Assembly (NCBI RefSeq): GCF_013359685.1
Contig: NZ_JABFMV010000009.1
Span: forward strand, 62,001-126,000
Length of the DNA: 64,000 nt
Direction of reading: 5' to 3'
Origin: Leifsonia sp. C5G2
Lineage (GTDB): Bacteria; Actinomycetota; Actinomycetes; Actinomycetales; Microbacteriaceae
Shown here: in pieces, positions 1-7,654 of the stretch
Position numbering within the stretch: the stretch's first letter is position 1
Layout of the letters: each line of letters opens with the position of its first letter
Notes under the pieces: generated by a model
What the model was told of the DNA's origin: nothing
What the model saw: the letters and a program-made list of their open reading frames with translations, nothing else
Database searches by the model: none
Position numbers and translations under genes: made by a program

Positions 1-93
1 TTGGCTCGCGGCAAGTCATGCAGAGCAATGCAGGCGAGACGACCGGGTCATGCCGGTGCTGGACGCGCTTCCGCACGGCGAGAGGGGGAGTTC

Positions 94-336
94 ATGCTTC
101 ACGAAGTCAGAAGTTTCGTGCGCTCAGAGCATCGTTACACGCTCTACGAGGGTGGGTCGTGGGTGTTGTTCGAAGACCACGACGAGTACGCCGAGGAGAT
201 CGGCACGATCTCACGATCGAACGGCATGTACGCGACGCAGTCCCGCTCCCACCCGCAACTTCGGGTGACATGCCCCACATTGGACCAGGCCGTGGAGACC
301 GTGGTCACCATTCACGAAACGGGAGGAAAGCCGTGA
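94..336 (+). CDS. hypothetical protein, 80 aa
   Basis: I do not recognise this family. The ATG at 94 is chosen because GAGAGGGGGAG lies just upstream; the frame is open to base 1, but the extra N-terminal residues are arginine-rich and read like non-coding sequence. The protein is small, acidic to neutral and soluble (starts MLHEVRSFVRSEHRY), with no signal peptide, membrane segment or metal motif. Its last 32 bases overlap, tail to tail, the remnant of a SOUL-family gene on the other strand, so the 3' end may have been formed by that decay. The call rests on the ribosome-binding site and reading frame only. Confidence 0.5.
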   Translation: MLHEVRSFVRSEHRYTLYEGGSWVLFEDHDEYAEEIGTISRSNGMYATQSRSHPQLRVTCPTLDQAVETVVTIHETGGKP

Positions 337-508
337 CGCACCATGCGTTGTGGCGCAGGAACCATGGCATGAATAGCGGGTCGAAGCGCGCGAACCGCGG
401 TGGTCCAAGGGGGGTCATGCCCGCTTCCGCCACGGTGCAGGGAGGGTATCGCCCCACCTCGAACCCGGCGTACCTCCGCAGAACCTCGTACGGCTGTTGT
501 TCCGTCAC
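305..508 (-). pseudogene. SOUL-family haem-binding protein remnant with internal deletion
   Basis: Reading the minus strand from the GTG at 508 gives VTEQQPYEVLRRYAGFEVGR, the typical N terminus of the SOUL haem-binding family. After about 30 residues it jumps directly to PLGPPRFARFDPLFMPWFLR, which resembles the C-terminal block of the same family (usually FARFDPPFTPWFLRRNEV). The family is normally around 180-200 aa, so the central part, including most of the beta-barrel, is missing. The frame stays open through the junction and then runs on into unrelated residues to a stop at 305. I therefore read it as an in-frame deletion derivative and not a functional gene. The match is from memory of the family, not a search. 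Confidence 0.6.
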
Positions 509-656
509 CGCCTCTGCGGCGATACGCACGCCCGCGCATCCAGAACCGGATGTCATGTGCGGACGGCTCCGGCACAGCGAGGCGCGGTGACGGCGCGGGG
601 GCTCATGGGCCCTTGGGCCCTGTCCTCGTCCGCCCTTCCGACGTTCTCGTTAATCC
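509..656. other. intergenic, no feature seen
   Basis: Between the start of the SOUL remnant and the acetyl-CoA synthetase start at 657. Presumably this carries the promoter of the 657-6018 operon. I see no convincing -35/-10 pair, hairpin or conserved dyad. Together with the pseudogene it makes a 320-base stretch without an intact gene. Confidence 0.4.
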
Positions 657-2459
657 ATGACCATAGAGAGCGGCACCGGCGTGTCGCGCACCATCCGCAA
701 GGATCTCGTCGGCCTTCGCGTGGTCCCCAACCTTCTCGACTATGAAGCCGCCTATGACTCATTCGATTGGGACAACGAGCGCCGCCGGCTGTCGGGGTTA
801 CCCGGCGGCGGCCTCAACATCGCTTACGAAGCCGTCGACCGCCATGCCGCCGGTCCCAAGGGGGCGAGGGACGCACTCAGATTCATCCGCGGCGACGGAA
901 CGGTCGAGACGACCAGCTTCGCTCAGCTGGCCGAACGCACGAACCGATTCGCGAGCGTCCTCCGGGCGCTCGGCATCCAGCGCGGGGATCGCGTCTTCTC
1001 GCTTCTCGGTCGCAGGCCCGAGCTGTATACGGCAGCCCTCGGTACGTTGAAGAACGGAAGCGTGTTCTGCCCCCTGTTCTCGGCATTCGGCCCGGAGCCG
1101 ATCAAGCAGCGTTTGACGCTCGGGACTGGACGCGTTCTCGTGACCACGCTCGCGGCCTACCGCAAGAAGGTAGCTGCGCTGCGGGCGTCGCTTCCGGCCC
1201 TCACCCACATTCTGATCGTCGACGGCAACGGTGCCGATCTACCGGACGGTACCCTCGGGCTGCCTGCCCTGATGCTGGGTGCGGACTCCGGCGTCCGGCC
1301 GGTCCGGACCGAACCGGAGGACATGGCCCTCCTCCATTTCACAAGTGGCACGACCGGGCGGCCGAAGGGGGCAGTCCACGTGCACGAAGCCGTCGTGGCT
1401 CACTCCGCGACAGGCCGGCTCGCGCTCGATCTGCACCCGGATGACATCTACTGGTGCACTGCGGACCCCGGATGGGTGACCGGCACGTCCTATGGGATCA
1501 TCGCGCCTCTCGTTCAGGGGGTGACCACAATCGTCGACGAGGAGGAGCTCGACGCCGACCGCTGGTACCGCATTCTCGAGGAGCAGCGCGTCACGGTCTG
1601 GTACACCGCGCCCACCGCGCTTCGCATGCTCATGAGGGCAGGGACCGACCCGATCTCCCGTCACGACCTGTCCGCCCTGCGGTTCGTCGCAAGCGTCGGT
1701 GAGCCGCTGAACCCGGAGGTCGTGCTCTGGGGCGTCGACGCGCTCGGGCTCCCAGTCCACGACAACTGGTGGCAGACCGAGACAGGGGGCATCATGATCG
1801 CGAACCTGCTCGCGTCCGACATCCGGCCCGGTTCGATGGGAAGGCCGCTTCCCGGGATCGTCGCGGCGGTGGGTCGACGCGACGAGACAGGACAGCCCGT
1901 CGTCGAAGATGGAGAGCTCCAGCTGCTCACGGAGCCGGGGGCGGTGGGCGAGCTGGCGCTCCGTCCGGGTTGGCCATCGATGTTTCGCGGGTACCTCGGC
2001 GACGAGGCCCGCTACCGAGCGGCTTTCGCCGGGGGCTGGTACCTCACGGGCGACCTGGTCAGCCGGGACGCCGACGGCTACTTCTGGTTCGTGGGACGGG
2101 GAGACGACGTCATCAAATCCTCGGGGCACCTCATCGGCCCGTTCGAGGTGGAGAGCTCTCTCATGGAGCACCCCGCCGTCGCAGAGGCGGCCGCCATCGG
2201 GATCCCCGACCCGGTGGCCGGCGAGATCGTCAAGGCGTTCGTCGAGCTCAAGCCGGGGTGGTCGACGTCTGAGGCTCTCCGGCTCGACCTCATCGGTTTC
2301 GCCCGCAAACGGCTCGGAGCCGCGGTCGCGCCGCGGGTCATCGAATTCGTGGACGCCCTCCCCCGCACGCGCAGCGGCAAGATCCTTCGGCGGCTACTGA
2401 AAGCCCGAGAGCTCGGACTGCCCGAAGGGGACACTTCCACAGTGGAGACGCCGCGATGA
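657..2459 (+). CDS. acsA: acetate--CoA ligase (AMP-forming)
   Basis: Activates acetate (possibly a related short acid) to acetyl-CoA through acetyl-AMP. At 600 aa it is close to the short AcsA type. The ANL-superfamily P-loop [10 protein letters not shown] lies near residues 229-238. The WWQTETGG motif near residue 370 carries the tryptophan that restricts the pocket to acetate-size acids in known acetyl-CoA synthetases. The hinge region [17 protein letters not shown] and the C-terminal [11 protein letters not shown], whose lysine is the catalytic and acetylation-regulated residue of this family, are both present. The stop overlaps the next start (ATGA at 2456-2459), so it is translationally coupled to the E1alpha gene. 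Context suggests it feeds or recovers acyl units handled by the 2-oxoacid dehydrogenase and carrier protein downstream. The substrate is inferred. Confidence 0.85.
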   Translation: MTIESGTGVSRTIRKDLVGLRVVPNLLDYEAAYDSFDWDNERRRLSGLPGGGLNIAYEAVDRHAAGPKGARDALRFIRGDGTVETTSFAQLAERTNRFASVLRALGIQRGDRVFSLLGRRPELYTAALGTLKNGSVFCPLFSAFGPEPIKQRLTLGTGRVLVTTLAAYRKKVAALRASLPALTHILIVDGNGADLPDGTLGLPALMLGADSGVRPVRTEPEDMALLHFTSGTTGRPKGAVHVHEAVVAHSATGRLALDLHPDDIYWCTADPGWVTGTSYGIIAPLVQGVTTIVDEEELDADRWYRILEEQRVTVWYTAPTALRMLMRAGTDPISRHDLSALRFVASVGEPLNPEVVLWGVDALGLPVHDNWWQTETGGIMIANLLASDIRPGSMGRPLPGIVAAVGRRDETGQPVVEDGELQLLTEPGAVGELALRPGWPSMFRGYLGDEARYRAAFAGGWYLTGDLVSRDADGYFWFVGRGDDVIKSSGHLIGPFEVESSLMEHPAVAEAAAIGIPDPVAGEIVKAFVELKPGWSTSEALRLDLIGFARKRLGAAVAPRVIEFVDALPRTRSGKILRRLLKARELGLPEGDTSTVETPR

Positions 2460-3421
2460 GCACCTCCCCCTCCGCCGACCTGCTGAAGCAGATGCTGCGG
2501 ATCCGGCGCCTCGAAGAGCGCTGCGTCGAGCTCTACAGCGCGGCCAAGATCCGCGGTTTCATGCACGTCTACATCGGGGAGGAGGCCGTCGCAGCAGGCG
2601 TCATGTCGACTCTGCGGCCGGACGATGCCGTCGTCGCCACCTATCGCGAACACGGCCATGCCCTGCTCAAGGGCGTCTCTGCCCGCGCCATCCTCGCCGA
2701 GATGTACGGCGATGTCGAAGGCTGCTGCCTCGGGCGGGGAGGGTCCATGCACTTGTTCGACAGGCAGACCCGCTTCTACGGCGGGAACGCCATCGTCGCA
2801 GGCGGCCTGCCTCTCGCCGTCGGTCTCGCCCTCGCCGAGAAGATGTCCGGTGGGAACCGGGTGACCGTTTGCTTCTTCGGAGAGGGCGCGGTGGCCGAAG
2901 GCGAGTTCCACGAGGCCCTCAACCTCGCCGCGCTCTGGCAGCTTCCCGTGCTCTTCTGCTGCGAGAACAACCTCTACGCCATGGGTACCGCGCTGAACAG
3001 GTCCGAGTCGCAGACCGACATCGCACTCAAGGCCGCCGCCTACGAGATCCCGGCGTGGGCGGCGGACGGGATGGACGTCGAGGCGGTCGCGTCCGCCGCC
3101 TCCCGCGCCGTGGACGCCGTGCGATCCGGCGGCGGGCCGCACTTCCTGGAGCTGCGCACGTACCGCTTCCGCGCCCACTCGATGTACGACCCGGAGCGCT
3201 ACCGGGACAAGTCCGAGGTGGAGGGCTGGAAGGAGCGCGACCCGATCGCTTCGCTGCGGTCCGCTCTCCTCGCACGCGGAGAGCTGCCCGACGACGACTG
3301 GTCTGCCATCGAGAAGTCGGTCGGCGATGAGATCGACGACGCCGTCGCGTTCGCCCAGGCCGGGCACCCGGAACCGGTGGAGGAGCTCGAGCGATTCGTC
3401 TACAGCGAGGCGCTCCCATGA
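2456..3421 (+). CDS. thiamine-PP-dependent 2-oxoacid/acetoin dehydrogenase E1 alpha
   Basis: Alpha subunit of the decarboxylating E1 component (321 aa) of a pyruvate-, acetoin- or branched-chain-type dehydrogenase. The ThDP/Mg binding motif runs from [14 protein letters not shown] (from residue 142) to the CCENN at about 168-172, the GDG-X(~27)-NN pattern with GEG in place of GDG. Early blocks [13 protein letters not shown] and [12 protein letters not shown], then [10 protein letters not shown], match the PdhA/AcoA family. It is coupled to both neighbours by 4-base overlaps. The short length and lack of a mitochondrial-type extension fit the AcoA/PdhA class of Gram-positive bacteria. Pyruvate and acetoin cannot be told apart from sequence alone. 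Confidence 0.85.
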   Translation: MSTSPSADLLKQMLRIRRLEERCVELYSAAKIRGFMHVYIGEEAVAAGVMSTLRPDDAVVATYREHGHALLKGVSARAILAEMYGDVEGCCLGRGGSMHLFDRQTRFYGGNAIVAGGLPLAVGLALAEKMSGGNRVTVCFFGEGAVAEGEFHEALNLAALWQLPVLFCCENNLYAMGTALNRSESQTDIALKAAAYEIPAWAADGMDVEAVASAASRAVDAVRSGGGPHFLELRTYRFRAHSMYDPERYRDKSEVEGWKERDPIASLRSALLARGELPDDDWSAIEKSVGDEIDDAVAFAQAGHPEPVEELERFVYSEALP

Positions 3422-4395
3422 AGACGACATATCGGGAGGCGATGCGGGCAGCGATCCGGGACGCCCTCCAGCGCGACGACAGGGTCTTCCTCATGGGAGA
3501 GGATGTCGGCCGTTACGGCGGCTGCTTCGCGGTGAGCCTCGGGCTGCTGGAGGAGTTCGGCCCCGAGCGCATCCGGGACACGCCGCTGTCCGAGTCCGGC
3601 TTCGTCGGCGCCGGGATCGGAGCCGCGCTCGGCGGCATGAGGCCCATCGTCGAGATCATGACCGTCAACTTCAGCCTGCTCGCCCTCGACCAGATCCTGA
3701 ACAACGCCGCCACCCTGCACCACATGTCGGGCGGACAGTTCGGAGTGCCTCTCGTCATCCGGATGACCACCGGAGCGGGCCGGCAGCTCGCCGCGCAGCA
3801 CTCCCACAGCCTCGAGGGCTGGTACGCGCACATCCCCGGGCTCCGAATCCTCACCCCGGCCGTGCTCGCCGATGCTCGCGGGATGCTCTGGACGGCCCTC
3901 CAAGACCCTGACCCGGTGCTCATCTTCGAGCACGGCTCCCTCTACTCCTCCGCCGGCGACCTGCCGGATGACGCGGGGGCCGTCGACATCGAGCACGCAG
4001 CGGTCCGCCGACCAGGGACGGACGTGACGCTCATCACCTACGGGGGCACGCTTCCACTCACTCTCGAAGCCGCGGACACCCTGTCTGCCGACGGCATCGA
4101 GGCCGAGGTGATCGACCTGCGCGTCCTCCGGCCCGTGGACGACGAGACCGTCCTGGCGAGCGCATCCAAGACCCACAGGGCCGTGGTCATCGACGAAGGC
4201 TGGCGAAGCGGCGGCCTCGCTGCGGAGGTGAGCGCCCGAATCACCGAGGCAGCCTTCTACGACCTCGACGCGCCGGTCGCGCGCGTCTGCAGCGCCGAAG
4301 TCCCGATCCCATATGCCGGACACCTCGAAGCGGCGGCCCTCCCTTCGGCGGAGCGCGTCGTCGCAGCGACCCGCCAGGTGGTCCGCCATGGGTGA
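3418..4395 (+). CDS. thiamine-PP-dependent 2-oxoacid/acetoin dehydrogenase E1 beta
   Basis: Beta subunit (325 aa) that pairs with the upstream E1 alpha to form the alpha2beta2 ThDP enzyme. It begins [20 protein letters not shown] and continues with [12 protein letters not shown], the family's N-terminal transketolase pyrimidine-binding block. [20 protein letters not shown] and [20 protein letters not shown] follow. The C-terminal transketolase domain contains DVTLITYGG and [12 protein letters not shown]. It overlaps E1 alpha by 4 bases and the E2 gene by 8 bases, so the three form one translational unit. Confidence 0.87.
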   Translation: MKTTYREAMRAAIRDALQRDDRVFLMGEDVGRYGGCFAVSLGLLEEFGPERIRDTPLSESGFVGAGIGAALGGMRPIVEIMTVNFSLLALDQILNNAATLHHMSGGQFGVPLVIRMTTGAGRQLAAQHSHSLEGWYAHIPGLRILTPAVLADARGMLWTALQDPDPVLIFEHGSLYSSAGDLPDDAGAVDIEHAAVRRPGTDVTLITYGGTLPLTLEAADTLSADGIEAEVIDLRVLRPVDDETVLASASKTHRAVVIDEGWRSGGLAAEVSARITEAAFYDLDAPVARVCSAEVPIPYAGHLEAAALPSAERVVAATRQVVRHG

Positions 4396-5743
4396 TTTCA
4401 CGATGCCGGCGCTGGGCGCAGACATGGAAGAGGGCACACTCGTCGAATGGATGATCAAGCCGGGCGACGTCGTGCACAAGGGCCAGCTGGTCGCCGCGGT
4501 CGACACTGATAAGTCCGTGATCGACGTGGAGACGTTCGATGACGGCGTCGTCACCGAACTACTCGCCAAGGAGGGCGACCGTCTGCCCGTCGGTGCACTA
4601 CTGGCGAGGATCGTGCCCACCCCCGCGACGAGAACGGAGTCACAGCCGACCGCAGCACCGCACCGCCGTGTGAGCCCACCCGTCCGGCAGTTCGCGCAGC
4701 GGGCCGGCATCGACCTGTCGGCCGTCCGGGGGACGGGAGTGAGCGGCGCCGTCACTCACGCGGACGTGGAGCGCGCCATCCGGGAAGAGCCTTCTGCTTC
4801 GGCGAGATCGGCACCGCCCGCCGCGAGCTCGGCCGCGTCCTCGCCACCGCCGGAACCCGCGGTCGCTTCGCGGAATCCGCGGTCCTCGCCACGGGCGCGC
4901 CGGCTCGCAGCAGACCACGGGATCGACCTGTCGACGATCGCGGGAACCGGTCCGGGAGGAGCGATCACCGAGGCCGACCTGCGCCGCGTCCTCGAGGGAA
5001 AGACTGCTGGGAAAGGCGCCGCATCGCCACGCGTACACCAGCCCGCGGCCCGGGAGCCGGGCGATGCCGCGGGTAAGCGCGCCGCCGGTCTGCGCCGCAC
5101 CGTCGGCGCACTGATGACGCGGTCGAAGAAGACCATCCCGCACTACTACCTCACCAGTACCGTCGATCTGCGCGCCGCCATGGCCTGGCTGGAGTCCGCC
5201 AACTCGTCGAGGTCCGTCGGCTCCCGTATCGTCCCTGCCGTATTGCTTCTGCGCGCGACGAGCATCGCCGCCCACGAGATGCCGGAGATGAACGGATATT
5301 TCGAGGACGGACACTTCTCACCCTCATCGCACGTCAACGTGGGTGTCGTCGTGTCGCTTCGGACAGGAGGCATCATCGCCCCCGCGATCCTCGATGCGGA
5401 CACGCTTCCGGTCGACGAACTGATGGGACGCTTCCGCGACGTGGTGGACCGCGCTCGGGCCGGAAGGCTCCAGCGCGCGGAGATGACCGAGGCGACGATC
5501 ACAGTGACCAACCTCGGAGACCTCGGAGTGGACAGCGTGCTCGGCGTCATCTACCCGCCGCAGGTCGCGCTGGTCGGGTTCGGGCGGGTGAGCGAACAGC
5601 CATGGGCGCACGATGGCATGGTCGGGACGCGCCCGGCGGTGAACGCGACTCTCTCAGCAGACCATCGCGTCAGCGACGGCATGCGCGGCGCGCGCTTCCT
5701 CAGCCGGATCGCCGAGTTGCTTCAGGGCCCGGACGCACTGTGA
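4388..5743 (+). CDS. dihydrolipoamide acyltransferase (E2), one lipoyl and two PSBD domains
   Basis: E2 core of the dehydrogenase (451 aa): carries the acyl group on lipoate and passes it to CoA. The ATG at 4388 is chosen over an in-frame ATG at 4313 because the lipoyl domain starts right there ([18 protein letters not shown]). The lipoylated lysine is K42 in [10 protein letters not shown]. Two peripheral-subunit-binding domains follow, at about 95-131 ([16 protein letters not shown]) and 166-202 ([16 protein letters not shown]), separated by an Ala/Pro linker; most E2 proteins have only one. The catalytic domain ends with DHRVSDG, giving the active-site H426 and D430. No E3 gene is nearby, so a general lipoamide dehydrogenase must be shared. 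The second PSBD could hold E1 and E3 on separate sites. Confidence 0.85.
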   Translation: MGDFTMPALGADMEEGTLVEWMIKPGDVVHKGQLVAAVDTDKSVIDVETFDDGVVTELLAKEGDRLPVGALLARIVPTPATRTESQPTAAPHRRVSPPVRQFAQRAGIDLSAVRGTGVSGAVTHADVERAIREEPSASARSAPPAASSAASSPPPEPAVASRNPRSSPRARRLAADHGIDLSTIAGTGPGGAITEADLRRVLEGKTAGKGAASPRVHQPAAREPGDAAGKRAAGLRRTVGALMTRSKKTIPHYYLTSTVDLRAAMAWLESANSSRSVGSRIVPAVLLLRATSIAAHEMPEMNGYFEDGHFSPSSHVNVGVVVSLRTGGIIAPAILDADTLPVDELMGRFRDVVDRARAGRLQRAEMTEATITVTNLGDLGVDSVLGVIYPPQVALVGFGRVSEQPWAHDGMVGTRPAVNATLSADHRVSDGMRGARFLSRIAELLQGPDAL

Positions 5744-5772
5744 GTCCGGGGCGGGTCTGACAGGAGGCGTCC

Positions 5773-6018
5773 ATGAACATCGATCTAGCACGTACGGCCG
5801 TCGAGAACGCCTTCGCCGAGGTGGCACCCGATCTCGCCCGCGACGATCTCGGCGATACCGCTCGACTGCGTCAGGACCTGGAAATCGACTCGTTCGACTT
5901 CCTCAGGCTGGTCCAACTGATCGCGGACTCCACCGGCGTCGAGACCCCTGAGCAGGACTACCACCACCTCGACACGGTCGGCGGCTTCGTCGACTACGTC
6001 GCCGCGCACGCGAAGTGA
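5773..6018 (+). CDS. acyl carrier protein-like protein
   Basis: An 81-aa phosphopantetheine-carrier protein. The prosthetic-group serine lies in LEIDSFDFLRLVQLI, where the usual DSL is DSF. The surrounding helix pattern and acidic character match the ACP family. A GGAGG sits ahead of the ATG, 29 bases after the E2 stop, so it belongs to the same operon. An ACP at the end of an acetyl-CoA synthetase / E1 / E2 operon is unusual; it may accept or donate the acyl group handled by these enzymes. That role is an inference, and no dedicated phosphopantetheinyl transferase is visible here. Confidence 0.8.
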   Translation: MNIDLARTAVENAFAEVAPDLARDDLGDTARLRQDLEIDSFDFLRLVQLIADSTGVETPEQDYHHLDTVGGFVDYVAAHAK

Positions 6019-6026
6019 AAGCCGCG

Positions 6027-6047
6027 GGCCCCGGTCTGCCCGGAGCC
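6027..6047. terminator. possible bidirectional terminator hairpin
   Basis: Arms GGCCCCGG (6027-6034) and CCGGAGCC (6040-6047) form an 8-base stem with one mismatch and a 5-base loop. It sits between the convergent ACP and Hsp20 genes. No T-tract follows on either strand. Confidence 0.35.
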
Positions 6048-6080
6048 GGCGGCTGTCGACGGCAGAAGGCTCTGGCGAGC

Positions 6081-6512
6081 TCAATCCTTCGCTTTGACGG
6101 AGATCGGGATACGGGTGCGCCGTCCCGAACCGTCGAGCGGCACGGTGACCGTGAGCACGCCATTGCCCATGGAGGCCGTGGCCTTCTCCGGGTCGGCCTT
6201 CTCTGGAAGCGCGATCCGCCGGTAGAAGCTCCGGCTGGACTCGCGAACCACATAGTTCTTGCCGTGATCCTCTTTCTTCTCGTGCTTCTCGGCTCGGATG
6301 ACCAGATCACCCGCATCGAGGTCGACCGAAATGTCCCCCTCCGCGAAGTCCGGAAGATGGACTTCAGCGATCATGGTGTCGTCGTCGGTCGTGTAGATGT
6401 CGGTGACCGGCATCGACACCCGCATCCGCGGTTCCCACTCATTCGAGAACATGTCACGTTCCAGTCGCGCCAAGCGAGCGAACGGGTCAAGACGGAGTAG
6501 TTCGTCGGTCAT
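6081..6512 (-). CDS. Hsp20/alpha-crystallin small heat-shock protein
   Basis: ATP-independent holdase chaperone (143 aa) that keeps unfolding proteins soluble. The alpha-crystallin domain covers roughly residues 35-130. It starts MPVTDIYTTDDDTMIAEVHL and ends with the A-x-x-x-n-G-v-L-t-v signature (ASMGNGVLTVTVPL) and the C-terminal I-x-I motif RIPISV. The start at 6512 is preferred over 6521: the GAAGGG purine run abuts the upstream ATG but lies 9 bases before this one. It is a lone gene, convergent with the ACP gene. Confidence 0.9.
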   Translation of the reverse strand: MTDELLRLDPFARLARLERDMFSNEWEPRMRVSMPVTDIYTTDDDTMIAEVHLPDFAEGDISVDLDAGDLVIRAEKHEKKEDHGKNYVVRESSRSFYRRIALPEKADPEKATASMGNGVLTVTVPLDGSGRRTRIPISVKAKD

Positions 6513-7006
6513 GGTCAGCATCCCTTCGTTTGCCCTGCGGTGGTCAAGGCTAGGTGGCGAAGAGACTGCGGGCGCGGGCCGAAGGTCCTCCGCTGATTCT
6601 CAGCCTCCGGGGAACGCGCCCAGTCGCGCACGGTGCTCTCGGTTGCCAAGAATGCCGATTCCCGCATGGAGCTCCGAACGGGTGCCGCTCGGCCCGCGTG
6701 ACTTTCGGCCCGAGCACCCATTTCGTCGAATGCGCACAGTGTGTGCATGCAGCATGAATCGTCGTCAGACCGCGCGGGTGAGGCACCGCCCCACAGGGCC
6801 GCCGAGAGGGAGTCGCACGTCTCGTTGCGCTGTGGGCGGGTGCTTGCCGTTAGCGGAACCGCGCTGATCGGTGCTCCTCACGGAGCGCCTGAAGTTCGAC
6901 GCCGTCGTCTTCGCCCACATGGTCGTGGGGGTGCTGCTGTGCTCGCGTCTGTTCACGTTGGGCAGTGGACGGGCCTGAGCGATTCGCGATCCTGAGGAGG
7001 AGAGTC
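6513..7006. other. intergenic region with a 17-bp dyad and a 35-codon hydrophobic ORF
   Basis: A 494-base stretch without a convincing gene. It holds an imperfect dyad at 6731-6747 (TGCGCACA-G-TGTGTGCA), which could be an operator. A short plus-strand frame from a GTG at 6871 to a stop at 6978 (KFDAVVFAHMVVGVLLCSRL) looks like a stray membrane-segment remnant without a ribosome-binding site. Longer frames here are arginine-rich shadows. Confidence 0.4.
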
Positions 7007-7387
7007 ATGTCCCATCCCGTCATTCACTTCGAGTTCGGGGCACCGGACGGCGGTGCGCTCGCAGATTTCTATGGCCGATTGTTCGGCTGGGAGGTCCGGC
7101 CGTCTGGCCCGGAGTACTGGCTCCTCTCACCGGGAGGAGGTGGGCTCGCCGGCGGTGTCCTGCAGACCAGCGGCGGGACGCCGCCCTACTTCACCGTCTA
7201 CGTGTCCGTCGACGACCTCGAGGCGTCCATTGCGGACGCGGAAAAGCTCGGCGCTTCGCGCGTCGTCGAGGCGACGAGCGTGCCCGGCGTAGGGACGTTC
7301 GCAATGATCCGCGACCCCGCAGGGAACCTGATCGGGATGATGGTCCAGGACACAACGGCATCCGACCGTGGAGGCTCGCCGTCCTGA
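7007..7387 (+). CDS. VOC (glyoxalase/bleomycin-resistance fold) family protein
   Basis: A 126-aa single vicinal-oxygen-chelate domain. Two beta-alpha-beta-beta-beta modules are visible. The first starts VIHFEFGAPDGGALADFYGR and continues LFGWEV. The second starts PYFTVYVSVDDLEASI and ends FAMIRDPAGNLIGMM, where the D-P-x-G-N-x-I/L block is the family hallmark. The ATG at 7007 follows GAGGAGGAGAG closely; the frame extends upstream to 6965 without a ribosome-binding site. Metal ligands cannot be assigned safely and the substrate is unknown. It stands alone between Hsp20 and the convergent surface-protein gene. Confidence 0.85.
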   Translation: MSHPVIHFEFGAPDGGALADFYGRLFGWEVRPSGPEYWLLSPGGGGLAGGVLQTSGGTPPYFTVYVSVDDLEASIADAEKLGASRVVEATSVPGVGTFAMIRDPAGNLIGMMVQDTTASDRGGSPS

Positions 7388-7409
7388 CAGGGCAGGCGAG
7401 CATCAGTCC

Positions 7410-7428
7410 CTCGGCGCCACGTGCCGAG
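7410..7428. terminator. possible terminator hairpin
   Basis: CTCGGC (7410-7415) and GCCGAG (7423-7428) form a 6-base stem with a 7-base loop between the convergent VOC and LPXTG genes. Short, with no T-run. Confidence 0.3.
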
Positions 7429-7654
7429 CCGCTCAGAGGGCGATCTGAACAGGCAACGGGTTGATGAGTTCCTACCCCTTCCCGGCGCGGAGCGAGGAGC
7501 TGTGACCGCCCATCACGAGGTCAGCCCGCGCCGCCGCCTGATCGCGATCAGCAGTGTTCCCGAGAGGATCAGCACCGCTCCGATCAGACCTGCTCCCCAC
7601 CCGATGATGCTTCCCGTGGAGGGGAGGCCGCTCGGGTCCGCGGCCGAGGCGACG

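Noticed and set aside
6741-6995. Possible small gene in the Hsp20-VOC gap
   Set aside because: Arginine/histidine-rich, no ribosome-binding site, no recognisable motif.
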